Origin: Litorisediminicola beolgyonensis
Lineage (GTDB): Bacteria; Pseudomonadota; Alphaproteobacteria; Rhodobacterales; Rhodobacteraceae
Assembly: GCF_042679605.1 (NCBI RefSeq)
Contig: NZ_JBHTMU010000018.1
Span: forward strand, 1-64,000
Direction: 5' to 3'
Length of the DNA: 64,000 nucleotides
The notes under the pieces were generated by a model, which saw only the letters and a list, made by a program, of their open reading frames with translations, ran no database searches and was not told the origin of the DNA. How positions within the stretch are numbered: position 1 is the stretch's first letter; every line of letters begins with the position of its first letter. The position numbers and the translations under genes were made by a program. Below are positions 16,257 through 25,328 of the stretch, one piece after another.

Positions 16257-16602
16257 CCTCGGCCCCCACCCAATTCGCGACCGCGAGGAAGGCGAAGACG
16301 CCCGCGAGAATGGCCAGCGTCGTGCTCGCCAGAAGCGCCAGGCCGAGCGCGAGACCGTCGCGCCCGAACGTGTCGAGATGCGCGATCACGCCGACGCCCG
16401 CGGGCACGAACATCAGCGACAGATGCGACAACAGCCCCTGCGTCGTCTCCCGCATCCGCTCGGCCAGCGCCGGTCGCGCCAGAAACGTGAGAAACAGCGC
16501 CGCAAGACCGATCACCGGCCCCGGAACCGAGAGCTGGAAGAGCCGCGCGAGGCTTTCGCCTCCGAGCTGGAACAACAGTAAAATCGAGATATTCCGGATC
16601 AT
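16249..16602 (-). CDS. lrgA: LrgA/CidA-family holin-like protein
   Basis: This 117-residue, four-TM protein carries the LrgA core, with LSVPGPVIGL near residue 24 and LLSHLSLMFVPAGVGV near residue 60. The ATG at 16602 has a perfect AAGGAGG six bases upstream. An out-of-frame ATG four bases earlier is a decoy. It forms a two-gene operon with lrgB, divergent from the TauE gene. Confidence 0.88.
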   Translation of the reverse strand: MIRNISILLLFQLGGESLARLFQLSVPGPVIGLAALFLTFLARPALAERMRETTQGLLSHLSLMFVPAGVGVIAHLDTFGRDGLALGLALLASTTLAILAGVFAFLAVANWVGAEDA

Positions 16603-16716
16603 CCATGGCCTCCTTGACGCTGCCCCTAAGGCTAGAGAGGAACCGGCGCAGAGCAAGCGGCGCTTGACGCGGGCGGCGCGGGCGCTCTTTGTGCAGCGGC
16701 ACAGGAAGGGACCGAC

Positions 16717-17544
16717 ATGGCCGAGTTCACCACGCCAGAGCTCTTGATCATCCTCGCGGGCGTCGTTCTGACCGCGATCATCGCCGGGATCCTCGCGGGT
16801 CTTCTGGGCGTGGGCGGCGGCATCGTACTGGTGCCGATGTTCTTCTGGCTCCTGTCCCTGACCGATTTTCCGCCCGAGAACGCGATGCACATGGCGGTCG
16901 CCACGTCTCTGGCGACGATCATATTCACCTCGATCTCCTCGGCCCGCGCCCATGACCGGCGCGGCGGGCTCGACCGCGACCTCCTGAAGCTCTGGGCGCC
17001 CGGCATCATCCTCGGCGCGGCGACGGGCGGTCTGGCCTCCCGCCATATCGACGCCAGCGGGCTGAAGCTGGTCTTCGGTATTCTCGCGCTGATCGTCGCG
17101 GTGAACATGGCCTTGCCGAAGACCCTCGTCCTGCGCGACCGGCTGCCCGAAAGCCGCCTGGTCAATGGCGCGATCTCCTACGTCACCGGGCTGTTCTCGG
17201 CGCTGATGGGGATCGGAGGCGGCACGCTCTCGGTGCCGATCCTCGTGGCGTTCTCAATCGAGATGCGCCGCGCGGTCGGCACCGCCTCGGGCTTCGGCAT
17301 CCTGATCGCGGTCCCGGCCGTCCTGGGCTTCATCTGGGCCGGCTGGGGCGTCGAGGGGCGGCCGCCCCTGTCGCTGGGCTACGTCAACCTCGTCGCTGCC
17401 GCCGTGATCCTGCCCTTCACGGTGGGCTTCGCGCCCCTCGGCGCCAAGATCGCCCACAGCGTCAACACGGTCTGGATCAAGCGGGTCTTCGCGCTCTTCC
17501 TCGCGATCACCGCGGTGCGGATGCTGAATTCCGCGCTCGGCTGA
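16717..17544 (+). CDS. TauE/SafE-family membrane permease
   Basis: The 275-residue protein has about eight TM helices and a duplicated fold: GLLGVGGGIVLVPMFFWLL in the first half and SALMGIGGGTLSVPILV in the second are the family's internal repeats. TauE/SafE proteins export or import sulfur-containing anions such as sulfite, sulfoacetate or thiosulfate. The substrate cannot be read from sequence. It is divergent from lrgAB, and its start has GGAAGGG about 7 bases upstream. Confidence 0.9.
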   Translation: MAEFTTPELLIILAGVVLTAIIAGILAGLLGVGGGIVLVPMFFWLLSLTDFPPENAMHMAVATSLATIIFTSISSARAHDRRGGLDRDLLKLWAPGIILGAATGGLASRHIDASGLKLVFGILALIVAVNMALPKTLVLRDRLPESRLVNGAISYVTGLFSALMGIGGGTLSVPILVAFSIEMRRAVGTASGFGILIAVPAVLGFIWAGWGVEGRPPLSLGYVNLVAAAVILPFTVGFAPLGAKIAHSVNTVWIKRVFALFLAITAVRMLNSALG

Positions 17545-17628
17545 GCCGCGGGGCAGGGCGCGCGTTAACGGGCCCTTAAGCATCCTGATGCAACCGTCAC
17601 CACGAACCCGTCCTGTTGCAGGAGCTTC

Positions 17629-18813
17629 GTGGCCCGCATGCACTGTCGCTCGATCCTCTGTCTCTGCCTGTCGCTTCTGGCCTCGCCCGCTGTCGCCGAC
17701 GCCTATCGGCTCGTCGCGGGCGACCGGGTCTCGCTGGTCTTCACCGGCCATGACGCGCCGCAGAGCGTGACCCTCGATCTCGACGGCGCGATCCGGATCC
17801 CAGGGCTCGGTGGCGTGGCGCTGGCGGGGCTGACGCTCGACGCCGCCGAAGCGCGGATCGAAGAGGCAGCCGCCACCTCGGGCCTCTTCGTGTCACCGCA
17901 GGCCACGCTCGGTCTCGACCTCGCGGCCCCCGTCGTGGTCGCGGGCGCGGTGCAGGAGCCGGGCGCGATCGCCTTCCGCCCCGGTCTCACCGTGGCCGCC
18001 GCACTTGCGCTCGCGGGCGGTCCGCGACGCGCGGTCGATCGCGTGGAATTGGCTGTTGCGGCCAATGAGGCGCGGGCGCGGGCCACGGAGATCGGCTATC
18101 GCATCGCGACGGACACTGTCCGATCCGTGCGGCTCGAGGCCGCACTGTCGGGTGCGAGTGACCTGACCCTCACCCACGAGGCGCGGGCGCAGATCCCGGT
18201 CTCCGCACGGGCCGGTCTGCCAGCGCTTCTGCGCGCTGCAACGGAGCAGCTGGCGACCGAGCGTGACCTCGCTTCGCGGCTCGAGGCCTCCTGGGCCGCC
18301 GAAAGCGCAGCCCTGACCGACCGGATTACCCGCCTCGACCAGGACCGCTCCGGCCTCGATGCGCTGCTCCTCCGCGCCGAGACCGCGAGGGACAGCGCCC
18401 GCGCGCTTCGGGACCAGGGTCTGACCACCGAAGCGGCGCTGGTCCTGGCGGAGACCCGCGCCACGGAAGCCGCCGCCCGGATGCTCGACATCGACGAGGC
18501 GCGCGCCCGGGCCGAGCGCGCAGTGGAGCAGATCCGCCGCGACCGCCTGCGCTTCCGCGCCGATCAGCGCCTGAGACGCGAGACAGAGCTGGGCGAGGCT
18601 CGGGCCGCATTGGCAGAGCTGATCCTGCGCCACGCCGAGGCGCAGGCGCGCGCGTCTCTCTACGCCGCGGAGGACGTATCCGCGCTTGTGTTTCTCCTCT
18701 CCGGTCCGCGCAGGGGCCGCGAGACACCGCGCCATGTGACGCCCGAGACGCCGCTCCTGCCCGGCGATCTTCTCGAGATCCGGACGCTCTCCGGCGAGCG
18801 CCCCGATGGCTGA
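17629..18813 (+). CDS. ExoF-like polysaccharide export protein with coiled coil
   Basis: The 394-residue product has a signal peptide ending VADA (about 24), then a Poly_export domain (YRLVAGDRVSLVFTGHD) and an SLBB-like segment (VVVAGAVQEPGAIAF, about 100-115). A long heptad-rich, Arg/Ala/Glu-rich coiled coil covers about 190-350. This architecture fits ExoF/OMA-like export proteins rather than Wza, and no lipoprotein cysteine follows the signal. The GTG start at 17629 has AGGAG 4 bases upstream; ATG 17638 is possible. It overlaps the next glycosyltransferase by 8 bases. Confidence 0.82.
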   Translation: MARMHCRSILCLCLSLLASPAVADAYRLVAGDRVSLVFTGHDAPQSVTLDLDGAIRIPGLGGVALAGLTLDAAEARIEEAAATSGLFVSPQATLGLDLAAPVVVAGAVQEPGAIAFRPGLTVAAALALAGGPRRAVDRVELAVAANEARARATEIGYRIATDTVRSVRLEAALSGASDLTLTHEARAQIPVSARAGLPALLRAATEQLATERDLASRLEASWAAESAALTDRITRLDQDRSGLDALLLRAETARDSARALRDQGLTTEAALVLAETRATEAAARMLDIDEARARAERAVEQIRRDRLRFRADQRLRRETELGEARAALAELILRHAEAQARASLYAAEDVSALVFLLSGPRRGRETPRHVTPETPLLPGDLLEIRTLSGERPDG

Positions 18814-19963
18814 CGGCTCTCGGATTTTTGCGCCCGCAGCCCCGGCGCTCGTCACCGGTCGCGCGCCGCGCGTTGCGATCGTGCATTACTGGCTGACCGG
18901 CATGCGGGGCGGTGAACGGGTGCTCGAAGCGCTCTGTCGCCGGTTTCCCGAGGCCGACCTCTTCACCCATGTCGCAGCACCAGAGCGGCTCAGCCAGACG
19001 CTGCGCGCGCACCGGATCACCGAGACGCGCATCGCGCGGCTGCCCTTCGCAAGGCGGCTGTACCAGAAATACCTGCCGCTCATGCCCGCCGCTCTCGAGG
19101 CGCTCGATCTCTCGGCCTACAACCTGGTGATCTCGTCCGAGGCCGGACCTGCGAAGGGCGTGATCCCGCGCCCCGACGCGCCGCATCTGTGCTATTGCCA
19201 CTCGCCCATGCGCTATCTCTGGGACCAGGCCCCGGCCTATCGCCGCGATGCCGGCCCGCTGACCCGCGCGGCCTATGACGGCTTCGCCCCGGGCCTGCGC
19301 CGCTGGGACGTCACGAGCGCGGCCCGGGTCGACCGGTTCCTGGCCAACTCCTCCCATGTCGCGCAACGGATCGGGAAATACTGGCGCCGCGACGCCCAAG
19401 TCCTGCACCCGCCGGTCGACACCGCCGCCTTCGCGCCGGTGCCGCGCCGGGATCTCGGTGCCTATTATCTCTGGGCCGGGGAACTGGTCCCCTACAAGCG
19501 GCCCGACATCGCCATCGAGGCGTTCCGACAACTCGACCTGCCGCTCATCGTGACCGGCGGCCCCGAGCACACCGCGCGCACGCTGGCCCGGACCGCCGGC
19601 GCCAGGACACAGGTGCTCGGGCCAGTGGGGTTCGCGCGGCTGCGTGCGCTCATGGCCCGTTGCCGCGCCCTGATCTTTCCCGGCGAAGAGGATTTCGGCA
19701 TCGTCCCGGTCGAGGTCATGGCTTCGGGACGTCCCGTCATCGCCTACGGGCGCGGCGGCGTGCGCGACAGCGTGATCGAGGGCGAGACCGGCTGGTTCTT
19801 CGACCGCCCCGGGGCCGAGGCACTCGCAGATCTCGTCGCGCGCTGCGAACGAGAGGCCGCATGGGATCTCGATCCCGACGCGTGCATCGCGCGCGCCGCG
19901 CTCTTCGCACCCTCGCGGTTCAACGCAGGGCTGGAGCGGGCCTTGAGCGAGCTTGGGATCTGA
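18806..19963 (+). CDS. family 4 glycosyltransferase
   Basis: The 385-residue cytoplasmic GT-B enzyme opens with an acceptor-side domain (VAIVHYWLTGMRGGERVLEAL). The C-terminal donor domain has YLWAGELVPYKRPDIAIEAF and the E-x7-E type motif FPGEEDFGIVPVEVMASGRPVIAY. It probably adds a sugar to lipid-linked exopolysaccharide repeats. It is coupled to the ExoF-like gene by overlap. Related polysaccharide genes resume only at 36.9 kb. Confidence 0.9.
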   Translation: MADGSRIFAPAAPALVTGRAPRVAIVHYWLTGMRGGERVLEALCRRFPEADLFTHVAAPERLSQTLRAHRITETRIARLPFARRLYQKYLPLMPAALEALDLSAYNLVISSEAGPAKGVIPRPDAPHLCYCHSPMRYLWDQAPAYRRDAGPLTRAAYDGFAPGLRRWDVTSAARVDRFLANSSHVAQRIGKYWRRDAQVLHPPVDTAAFAPVPRRDLGAYYLWAGELVPYKRPDIAIEAFRQLDLPLIVTGGPEHTARTLARTAGARTQVLGPVGFARLRALMARCRALIFPGEEDFGIVPVEVMASGRPVIAYGRGGVRDSVIEGETGWFFDRPGAEALADLVARCEREAAWDLDPDACIARAALFAPSRFNAGLERALSELGI

Positions 19964-19985
19964 AAGCACGTCTACGATATCGAGG

Positions 19986-19999
19986 TTTATGTAAAACAT
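19986..19999. promoter_or_regulatory. AT-rich ATGT-AAA-ACAT motif
   Basis: TTTATGTAAAACAT stands out in GC-rich DNA, and a near-identical motif occurs at 40808-40820 in the spacer between the ExoY-like and ExoP-like genes. The half-sites ATGT/ACAT are palindromic. It could be a binding site shared by polysaccharide genes, but with only two copies this is tentative. Confidence 0.3.
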
Positions 20000-20006
20000 C
20001 TAAGTT

Positions 20007-20105
20007 GCGTCGGCCCCTTTGAATTGGTCCACGCGCGAAATCTGAAATCCTATCGGAGTTCAGGCGGCGCGCGGGGACAAATTCAAAGGGTCTGGCTCAG
20101 CGACG
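20007..20105. repeat. long imperfect inverted repeat, possible mobile-element remnant
   Basis: Arms 20015-20037 and 20068-20090 are complementary at 21 of 23 positions, around a 30-base centre. The core arm reads CCCTTTGAATT. A further outer pair, GCGTCG (20007-20012) and CGACGC (20100-20105), extends the symmetry asymmetrically. No gene is inside. It lies exactly between polysaccharide genes and a catabolic block, so it may be an insertion-sequence end, a MITE-like element or a large hairpin terminator. Confidence 0.6.
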
Positions 20106-20160
20106 CATACGGTGCGCGGCGCAGCTGGCTGTCGGCACCCGTATTACATGATAACGGCCT

Positions 20161-20796
20161 TCAATGGCAGACGGCGCGTATATGCACCGCAACGGTGTCC
20201 TTCAATTCGTCGAGCGACATCTCTGACGACACTGTAAACGCCGTGAACAGTCCGTTGATGCTGAGAAACAGGACGTCACCCAAAGCGTCCGTGTCCACCT
20301 TTGAACTCAGGTAACCTCTCGCGCGCAACGCAGCACAGAGGTCTTTCACCTGTTGCGCCAGTGCCGCGTCGAGCATCCGGTAACGGTCGGAGAACGGCGT
20401 GTCGGGATGCTGGATCGCCAGAGCCATGGCGGTACGCCACATCTCCTTTGTCAGATAGACCAGCGAGTGATCGTAGTAGATGGCCGCCAGCCGGAACACC
20501 GCATCCGAGGCGTCGCGCGCCTCCTCCTCCAGCACGGCCTGACCCTGATGCAATACCTCTTCGACCTCGAGCGAGACGATCGCCAAGAGCAGGTCAGCCT
20601 TGCTTCGGAAGTAGTTGTAAAGCGTCCCAACCGAGACCTCTGCGAGTTCCGCAATGGCGTCGATTCGCGCCGCCTCGTAACCGACATCCTTGAACAGCTT
20701 GCTGGCCGCCTCGACGATTGCCCGTTTTCGCGACGCTTTCTGCCGTTCTCTTAAACCCATGCCTGAAAACTCCATAGTCGAGTGTAAAATTATCAT
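20161..20796 (-). CDS. TetR-family transcriptional regulator
   Basis: The product has up to 211 residues. An N-terminal helix-turn-helix (RAIVEAASKLFKDVGYEAARIDAIAE, then VSVGTLYNYFRSKADLL) is followed by an all-helical ligand domain. Starts at 20796, 20775 and 20760 are all possible; the shortest begins MGLRERQKASRK, directly before the DNA-binding domain. It is divergent from the polyamine-type transporter operon at 20875 and probably represses it. Confidence 0.88.
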   Translation of the reverse strand: MIILHSTMEFSGMGLRERQKASRKRAIVEAASKLFKDVGYEAARIDAIAELAEVSVGTLYNYFRSKADLLLAIVSLEVEEVLHQGQAVLEEEARDASDAVFRLAAIYYDHSLVYLTKEMWRTAMALAIQHPDTPFSDRYRMLDAALAQQVKDLCAALRARGYLSSKVDTDALGDVLFLSINGLFTAFTVSSEMSLDELKDTVAVHIRAVCH

Positions 20797-20802
20797 TGAC
20801 TA
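20775..20802. promoter_or_regulatory. possible TetR operator in the divergent region
   Basis: TAGTC (20775-20779) and GACTA (20798-20802) form inverted half-sites with 18 bases between them, inside an AT-rich stretch (TAAAATTAT) between the TetR gene and the transporter operon. Depending on the true tetR start, it overlaps that gene's 5' end. A site here could control both directions. No footprint-quality consensus is visible. Confidence 0.35.
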
Positions 20803-20874
20803 TAAAAATGACTGCGTTCAACTTTTTTCTGCACGGCGTATGAAAGCGCCGAAGAATCCATCAGGAGAGGTCAT

Positions 20875-21921
20875 ATGTTCAAGCATAGTTGTGCTGCCGC
20901 TGCGTTGGTTGTCGGTGTTGCTCCGGCGGTGCAAGCCGAGGATCTTAACGCGCTGATCTGGTGCGACCACGCCGACGCTGAGCTTCTGCAGCCCTTCGAG
21001 GACGCCCATGGCGTGCGCGTCAACGTCAAGGAATACGAGGGCACTGCCGCGGGCCTGACCTTGCTAGAACAATCGCGGCCCGGCGATTGGGATGTCATGG
21101 TGATCGACGCCGTCGACGTCGGCCGCGCGGTCGAGCGGGGTCTGTTGGCGCCGCTGCCGGAGGGCGTCGCCCCGCTGGACAGCTATTTCCCCGAAGTCAG
21201 GCTCGAGGATCACGTCACGGTCGACAACACAGTCTATGCGGCCGTGGAAAAGTTCGGCTACAACACCATCGCTTACAACAAGGCCGCGGTCGATCCGGCC
21301 GAGATGGGCTCTCTCTCGGCGTTGTGGTCTGGCAAATACGACGGGCGCATCGCCATCTATGACTATTACCTGCCGGTGCTTGGCCTTGTCGGGCTTCAGT
21401 CTGGCGTGAATACTGCCGATCTTGACGCCGCCGCGCTCGACGGCCTGCGTGATCCGCTGATGAGCCTGAAGGCCGTGTCCAGGCAGGTGTCGGATGTGGT
21501 GGGCAGCCAGACGGCGCTTGCGACCGGGGAAGTCGACATTCTCATTGGGGGCGGCGAATGGCTGACAGCCGTGCTGAACGCAGAAAACCCCGATCTCGAC
21601 TGGGCAATCCCTGAAGAGGGTGGGCTGCTCTGGGCCCAGTCACTCGCGATCGTGGAGGGGACCGAGAAGCCGGAGCTCGCCGCGGAATTCGTGAAATATG
21701 TGCTTTCGCCGGAAGGGCAGGCGCGCCTTGCGACCTCTTCGTGTTATTGGGGCATGCCTGCGAACAAGGCCGCAGGCGATGTTCTGACTGCCGAGCAGAA
21801 GGCCGTCCTGCGTTGGGATGACCAGGCCGACTACCTGACGCGGGCCCAACTCTACCCGGTTCCGGATGCCGATACCGATGCGGCGATGCAGGACCTCTGG
21901 ACGGAGATGCTTCAGAACTGA
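20875..21921 (+). CDS. polyamine-type ABC transporter substrate-binding protein
   Basis: The 348-residue product has a signal peptide ending VQA-E (about 20) and a PotD/PotF-like type II binding fold, with DLNALIWCDHADAELLQPFEDAHGVRV at the start and LPEGVAPLDSYFPEVR near the hinge. It delivers a polyamine-like or other cationic ligand to the two permeases encoded next. AGGAGAGG lies about 6 bases before the ATG. It is the first gene of a seven-gene rightward set (to 27923). Confidence 0.88.
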   Translation: MFKHSCAAAALVVGVAPAVQAEDLNALIWCDHADAELLQPFEDAHGVRVNVKEYEGTAAGLTLLEQSRPGDWDVMVIDAVDVGRAVERGLLAPLPEGVAPLDSYFPEVRLEDHVTVDNTVYAAVEKFGYNTIAYNKAAVDPAEMGSLSALWSGKYDGRIAIYDYYLPVLGLVGLQSGVNTADLDAAALDGLRDPLMSLKAVSRQVSDVVGSQTALATGEVDILIGGGEWLTAVLNAENPDLDWAIPEEGGLLWAQSLAIVEGTEKPELAAEFVKYVLSPEGQARLATSSCYWGMPANKAAGDVLTAEQKAVLRWDDQADYLTRAQLYPVPDADTDAAMQDLWTEMLQN

Positions 21922-21956
21922 GGCGCCCAGAAAATTCCGGATCAGAGACTCGCAAG

Positions 21957-22811
21957 ATGACCAGCGAACGACGCGAAAAACGTGAGGGGGCGGCGCTTGT
22001 CGCCCCGGCACTCTTGTGGACGCTGGTGTTCTTCGCCGTGCCCTTTCTGGGCATGGCGGTTCTGAGCCTTGCGCATCTTGAGGGGCGAGAGATCGTACAA
22101 AGCTACGATCTGGGCAATTATGTCCGCATCTTCACCGATCCGTCCCTGCGGCGAGGAATCCTCGTATCGCTCGAGATCACCGCAACGGTGACCGTGCTGT
22201 CCGTGTTGCTGGCATGGCCGCTGGCCTGGATCATCGCCACCCGCGTGCCGGCGCGATGGCAGCGCATGGCTCTCTTGATCGCGGTGCTGCCGTTCTGGAC
22301 TTCCTACGTTGTGCGGTCCTATTCCTGGGCGCTGGTGTTGGGAGAGAACGGGGTCGTGAACAGGGCGCTGCTCGGGATCGGAGTGCTGACCGAGCCGGTT
22401 CAGATCATGGCCACGCGTGCGGCGACCGTGACGGGGTTTGTCCATTTCTTCGTGATGCTGCTGACGCTCACGATCTATTCCAACCTGATCCAGCTGTCGC
22501 CGAACTACGCCAGGGCGGCGACCGATCTGGGCGCGTCGCGCTGGCAGGTCATCCGGTTGGTCATCCTGCCGCTGACGCTGCCTGGGGTGATGACCGGGGC
22601 CTTTCTGACCTTCGTGCTCTGCATCGGCGACTACATCACTCCGCAAATTCTTGGCGGCAACAACGAGCTCAGCTTGCCGCAACTGATCATGCTGCAACTG
22701 GGCCGACGCGGCGACTTTCCCATGGCGTCCGCCCTTTCGGTCGTTCTGATGGCCCTTGTCACGCTCGCCTACGCCGCCTCGGCACGCTGGCTGAAGATGG
22801 AGCGGATGTGA
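21957..22811 (+). CDS. ABC transporter permease (PotB/PotH-like)
   Basis: The 284-residue inner-membrane protein has about six TM helices and the EAA loop SPNYARAATDLGASRWQVIRLVILPLTLPG. First permease of the pair; its stop codon overlaps the next start by one base, indicating coupling. Confidence 0.92.
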   Translation: MTSERREKREGAALVAPALLWTLVFFAVPFLGMAVLSLAHLEGREIVQSYDLGNYVRIFTDPSLRRGILVSLEITATVTVLSVLLAWPLAWIIATRVPARWQRMALLIAVLPFWTSYVVRSYSWALVLGENGVVNRALLGIGVLTEPVQIMATRAATVTGFVHFFVMLLTLTIYSNLIQLSPNYARAATDLGASRWQVIRLVILPLTLPGVMTGAFLTFVLCIGDYITPQILGGNNELSLPQLIMLQLGRRGDFPMASALSVVLMALVTLAYAASARWLKMERM

Positions 22812-23581
22812 TGCGCCTTCTGTCTTGGCTCTACCTGATCGCGCTCTTCGCCTTCATCCTCTTGCCGGTGGTGGTCCTGGTCGTCTTTTCGTTCCAGGAC
22901 GGCCGCCTGCCAGTGCCGCCGTTCAAGGGCGCAACGCTCGAATGGTACGGCAAGGTTCTGTCGGACCGTGCGCTGATGGAGGCGCTGCTGAACTCGCTGC
23001 TGGTGGCGCTGGTCTCGGCCGCTGTTTCGCTCGTCCTGGGCTTTCTCGCGGCATCGGGTCTCGCCCGTGCCGTGCTGCCGGGATCGGCGCTGATGCGTGG
23101 GGCCCTCATCGCGCCGATGACCGTGAGCTACCTGATCGTGGCGCTTGGCCTGCTTCAGATGTTCGGCGAGATCGGCGTTCGCCCCTCTCTCGTCGCAACA
23201 GGTATCGGCCATGTGGTCATCAACCTGCCCCTTTGCTTTGCCATCGTCTATGCGTCGATCGGAGAGCACCAGAAGAGCGCGCTGAAAGCGGCGCGCGATC
23301 TTGGCGCGCGGGAGTGGCAGGTGCTTTGGTTGATTTCGGCGCCGATGTTGCTGCCCTCGCTCGCCGCCGCCTTCTTCCTGGCGTTCACCTTCTCCTGGGA
23401 CGAGTTCATCATCGCCTTTCTTCTGACGCGCTTCGACGTGACCCTTCCGGTCGAAATCTGGTCGATGCTGCGCTCGGGCCTTTCGCCACAGACCAACGCG
23501 GTGGGCTCTCTCGTCTTTCTCGTTTCCATCGTCACCGTCGTCGCGCTGGAACTCACGTTGTTCCGAAAGAGGGCCAAATGA
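22811..23581 (+). CDS. ABC transporter permease (PotC/PotI-like)
   Basis: The 256-residue product has about six TM helices, with the EAA loop SALKAARDLGAREWQVLWLISAPMLLPS followed by FTFSWDEFIIAFLLT, typical of PotC-type subunits. The start ATG overlaps the preceding TGA (22811), and the 3' end overlaps the ATPase start by ATGA. The same frame is open further upstream, but coupling and the length of homologous permeases fix this start. Confidence 0.92.
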   Translation: MRLLSWLYLIALFAFILLPVVVLVVFSFQDGRLPVPPFKGATLEWYGKVLSDRALMEALLNSLLVALVSAAVSLVLGFLAASGLARAVLPGSALMRGALIAPMTVSYLIVALGLLQMFGEIGVRPSLVATGIGHVVINLPLCFAIVYASIGEHQKSALKAARDLGAREWQVLWLISAPMLLPSLAAAFFLAFTFSWDEFIIAFLLTRFDVTLPVEIWSMLRSGLSPQTNAVGSLVFLVSIVTVVALELTLFRKRAK

Positions 23582-24603
23582 CCGCCGATGTCTCTATCAC
23601 CGGTGTCGAGCACCGCTTCAACTCCTTCATCGCGCTGCACCGCATCGACCTGGACATAAAGGCCGGCGAATTCATCGTCCTGCTCGGGCCGTCGGGTTGC
23701 GGCAAGACCACGCTTCTGTCGATCATCGGCGGCTTCTTCACGCCCACGAAAGGGCGGGTCGGGATCGGCGGCAAGGACATGACACATGTCGGCCCGCGCG
23801 AGCGCCCGACAACGACGATGTTCCAGGATTACGCCCTGTTTCCCCACATGAGTCTGCTCGACAACGTTGCTTTCGGCCTGAGGACGCGCGGTTTCGGCAA
23901 GTCCGCCCGGCGCGAGAAGGCCAAAGAGATGCTGGAGATGGTCGGGCTGGCCGACAAGGGGAACCGCCGCCCGCATGAGCTCTCGGGCGGGCAGCGGCAA
24001 CGCGTGGCCTTGGCGCGCGCGCTGGCGGTGGATCCTGACGTTTTGCTGCTGGACGAGCCGCTCGGCGCGCTGGACCTCAAGCTGCGCCGACAGATGCAGG
24101 ACGAGCTGAAGGAGATCCAGCGCCGCGTCGGAACCACCTTCGTGCACGTAACCCACGACCAGGAAGAGGCCATGGCCATCGCCGACCGCATCGTCGTGAT
24201 GAACCAAGGGCGGATCGAGCATTGCGGCACGCCGGAAGAGGTATATCTGAGCCCGCGCACCCCGTTTGCCGCCGATTTCATGGGGGAAATGAACCGCATC
24301 GACATAAAGGCGGGGGAGGGGGCGGCCAACTCGGCCCTGGGGCCTATCGCCGTGGTCGGAGGCAGTGGAACGCTCTGCCTCAGGCCCGAGAATATCGGTC
24401 TTGAGGGAGACTTCAGCCTCGGCCGCGCACGGTTGGCGCAGGCGTCGTTCCTGGGGGCGCACCAACGCTGCCATTTTCGCCCGCTCGGTGCGCCGGACCT
24501 GGAACTGGTTGCCCATCTGCCGCAGCGCATTGCCCTGCGCCCCGGCGACGAGGTCGAGCTTTTCGGCAGCCATCCGGTGATCTTTCCCAAAGAGGCCGCG
24601 TAA
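23578..24603 (+). CDS. ABC transporter ATP-binding protein (PotA-like)
   Basis: The 341-residue ATPase has Walker A GPSGCGKTT, Q-loop MFQDYALFP, signature LSGGQRQR, Walker B VLLLDEP and switch THDQEEAM. A C-terminal TOBE-like domain begins near residue 240 (LRPENIGL). The order of binding protein, two permeases and ATPase makes a complete importer. The gene overlaps the MBL-fold gene downstream by one base. Confidence 0.94.
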   Translation: MTADVSITGVEHRFNSFIALHRIDLDIKAGEFIVLLGPSGCGKTTLLSIIGGFFTPTKGRVGIGGKDMTHVGPRERPTTTMFQDYALFPHMSLLDNVAFGLRTRGFGKSARREKAKEMLEMVGLADKGNRRPHELSGGQRQRVALARALAVDPDVLLLDEPLGALDLKLRRQMQDELKEIQRRVGTTFVHVTHDQEEAMAIADRIVVMNQGRIEHCGTPEEVYLSPRTPFAADFMGEMNRIDIKAGEGAANSALGPIAVVGGSGTLCLRPENIGLEGDFSLGRARLAQASFLGAHQRCHFRPLGAPDLELVAHLPQRIALRPGDEVELFGSHPVIFPKEAA

Positions 24604-25328
24604 TGCGGATCCCTCCGAAAGACTGGTATCGCCAGCGCTCGGTTGGAGATGGCATCACCTGGATCGACGAGCCGCATATCCAGGAGTTCTACCGCTGCAA
24701 TATCTGGCATGTGCGGGGGCGGGATCGGGACTTGATGGTGGACAGTGGCATGGGCGTGGTGTCGCTGCGCGAATGGGTGCCTCTGGTCAGCGAACGCCCG
24801 CTTGACGCGGTGGCCAGCCACACGCATTTCGACCATATCGGCTGTCACCACGAATTTCCCTGCCGCCTGTGTCACGAGGCGGAGGCGGACATCCTTGCCA
24901 CTCCGTCGCGGAGGGCGACGCTTGCCGACCCTTATGTGACGGACGACATCTTCGACGCGCTTCCGGACGTGGCCTACCAATCGACGACCTACGCCGTGAC
25001 GTCAGCGCCGGCGACGCGGCTCCTGGCGGACGGCGACGTGATCGACCTTGGCGATCGCAGGTTCGAAGTGATCCACACCCCCGGCCATAGCCCGGGTGGC
25101 ATTGCACTGTGGGAAGCACAGACCGGCATCCTGATCTCGGGCGACATCGTCTATGACGGCCCGCTCATCGAAGACACCTACCACTCGGATGCCGCCGATT
25201 ACGTCGCTTCGATGCGGCGGCTGCTCAGGCTACCCGTGCGCATCGTGCATGGCGGGCATTTCCCGTCCTTCTCGGGCGCGCGGCTGACCGAACTGATCAC
25301 AACCTGGCTCAGGGACAAGGACCTCTGA
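24603..25328 (+). CDS. metallo-beta-lactamase-fold hydrolase
   Basis: The 241-residue protein carries the metal-binding motif SHTHFDHIG (about 72-80), the third-site motif TPGHSPGG, the bridging Asp in ISGDIVYDG and a final VHGGH. Between the metal motifs lies a Cys/His-rich stretch (CHHEFPCRLCH) unusual for the family. It may hydrolyse an ester, thioester or lactone formed from the imported substrate. It overlaps the ATPase gene upstream and the aldehyde dehydrogenase downstream by one base each, so it is part of one pathway. Confidence 0.88.
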   Translation: MRIPPKDWYRQRSVGDGITWIDEPHIQEFYRCNIWHVRGRDRDLMVDSGMGVVSLREWVPLVSERPLDAVASHTHFDHIGCHHEFPCRLCHEAEADILATPSRRATLADPYVTDDIFDALPDVAYQSTTYAVTSAPATRLLADGDVIDLGDRRFEVIHTPGHSPGGIALWEAQTGILISGDIVYDGPLIEDTYHSDAADYVASMRRLLRLPVRIVHGGHFPSFSGARLTELITTWLRDKDL

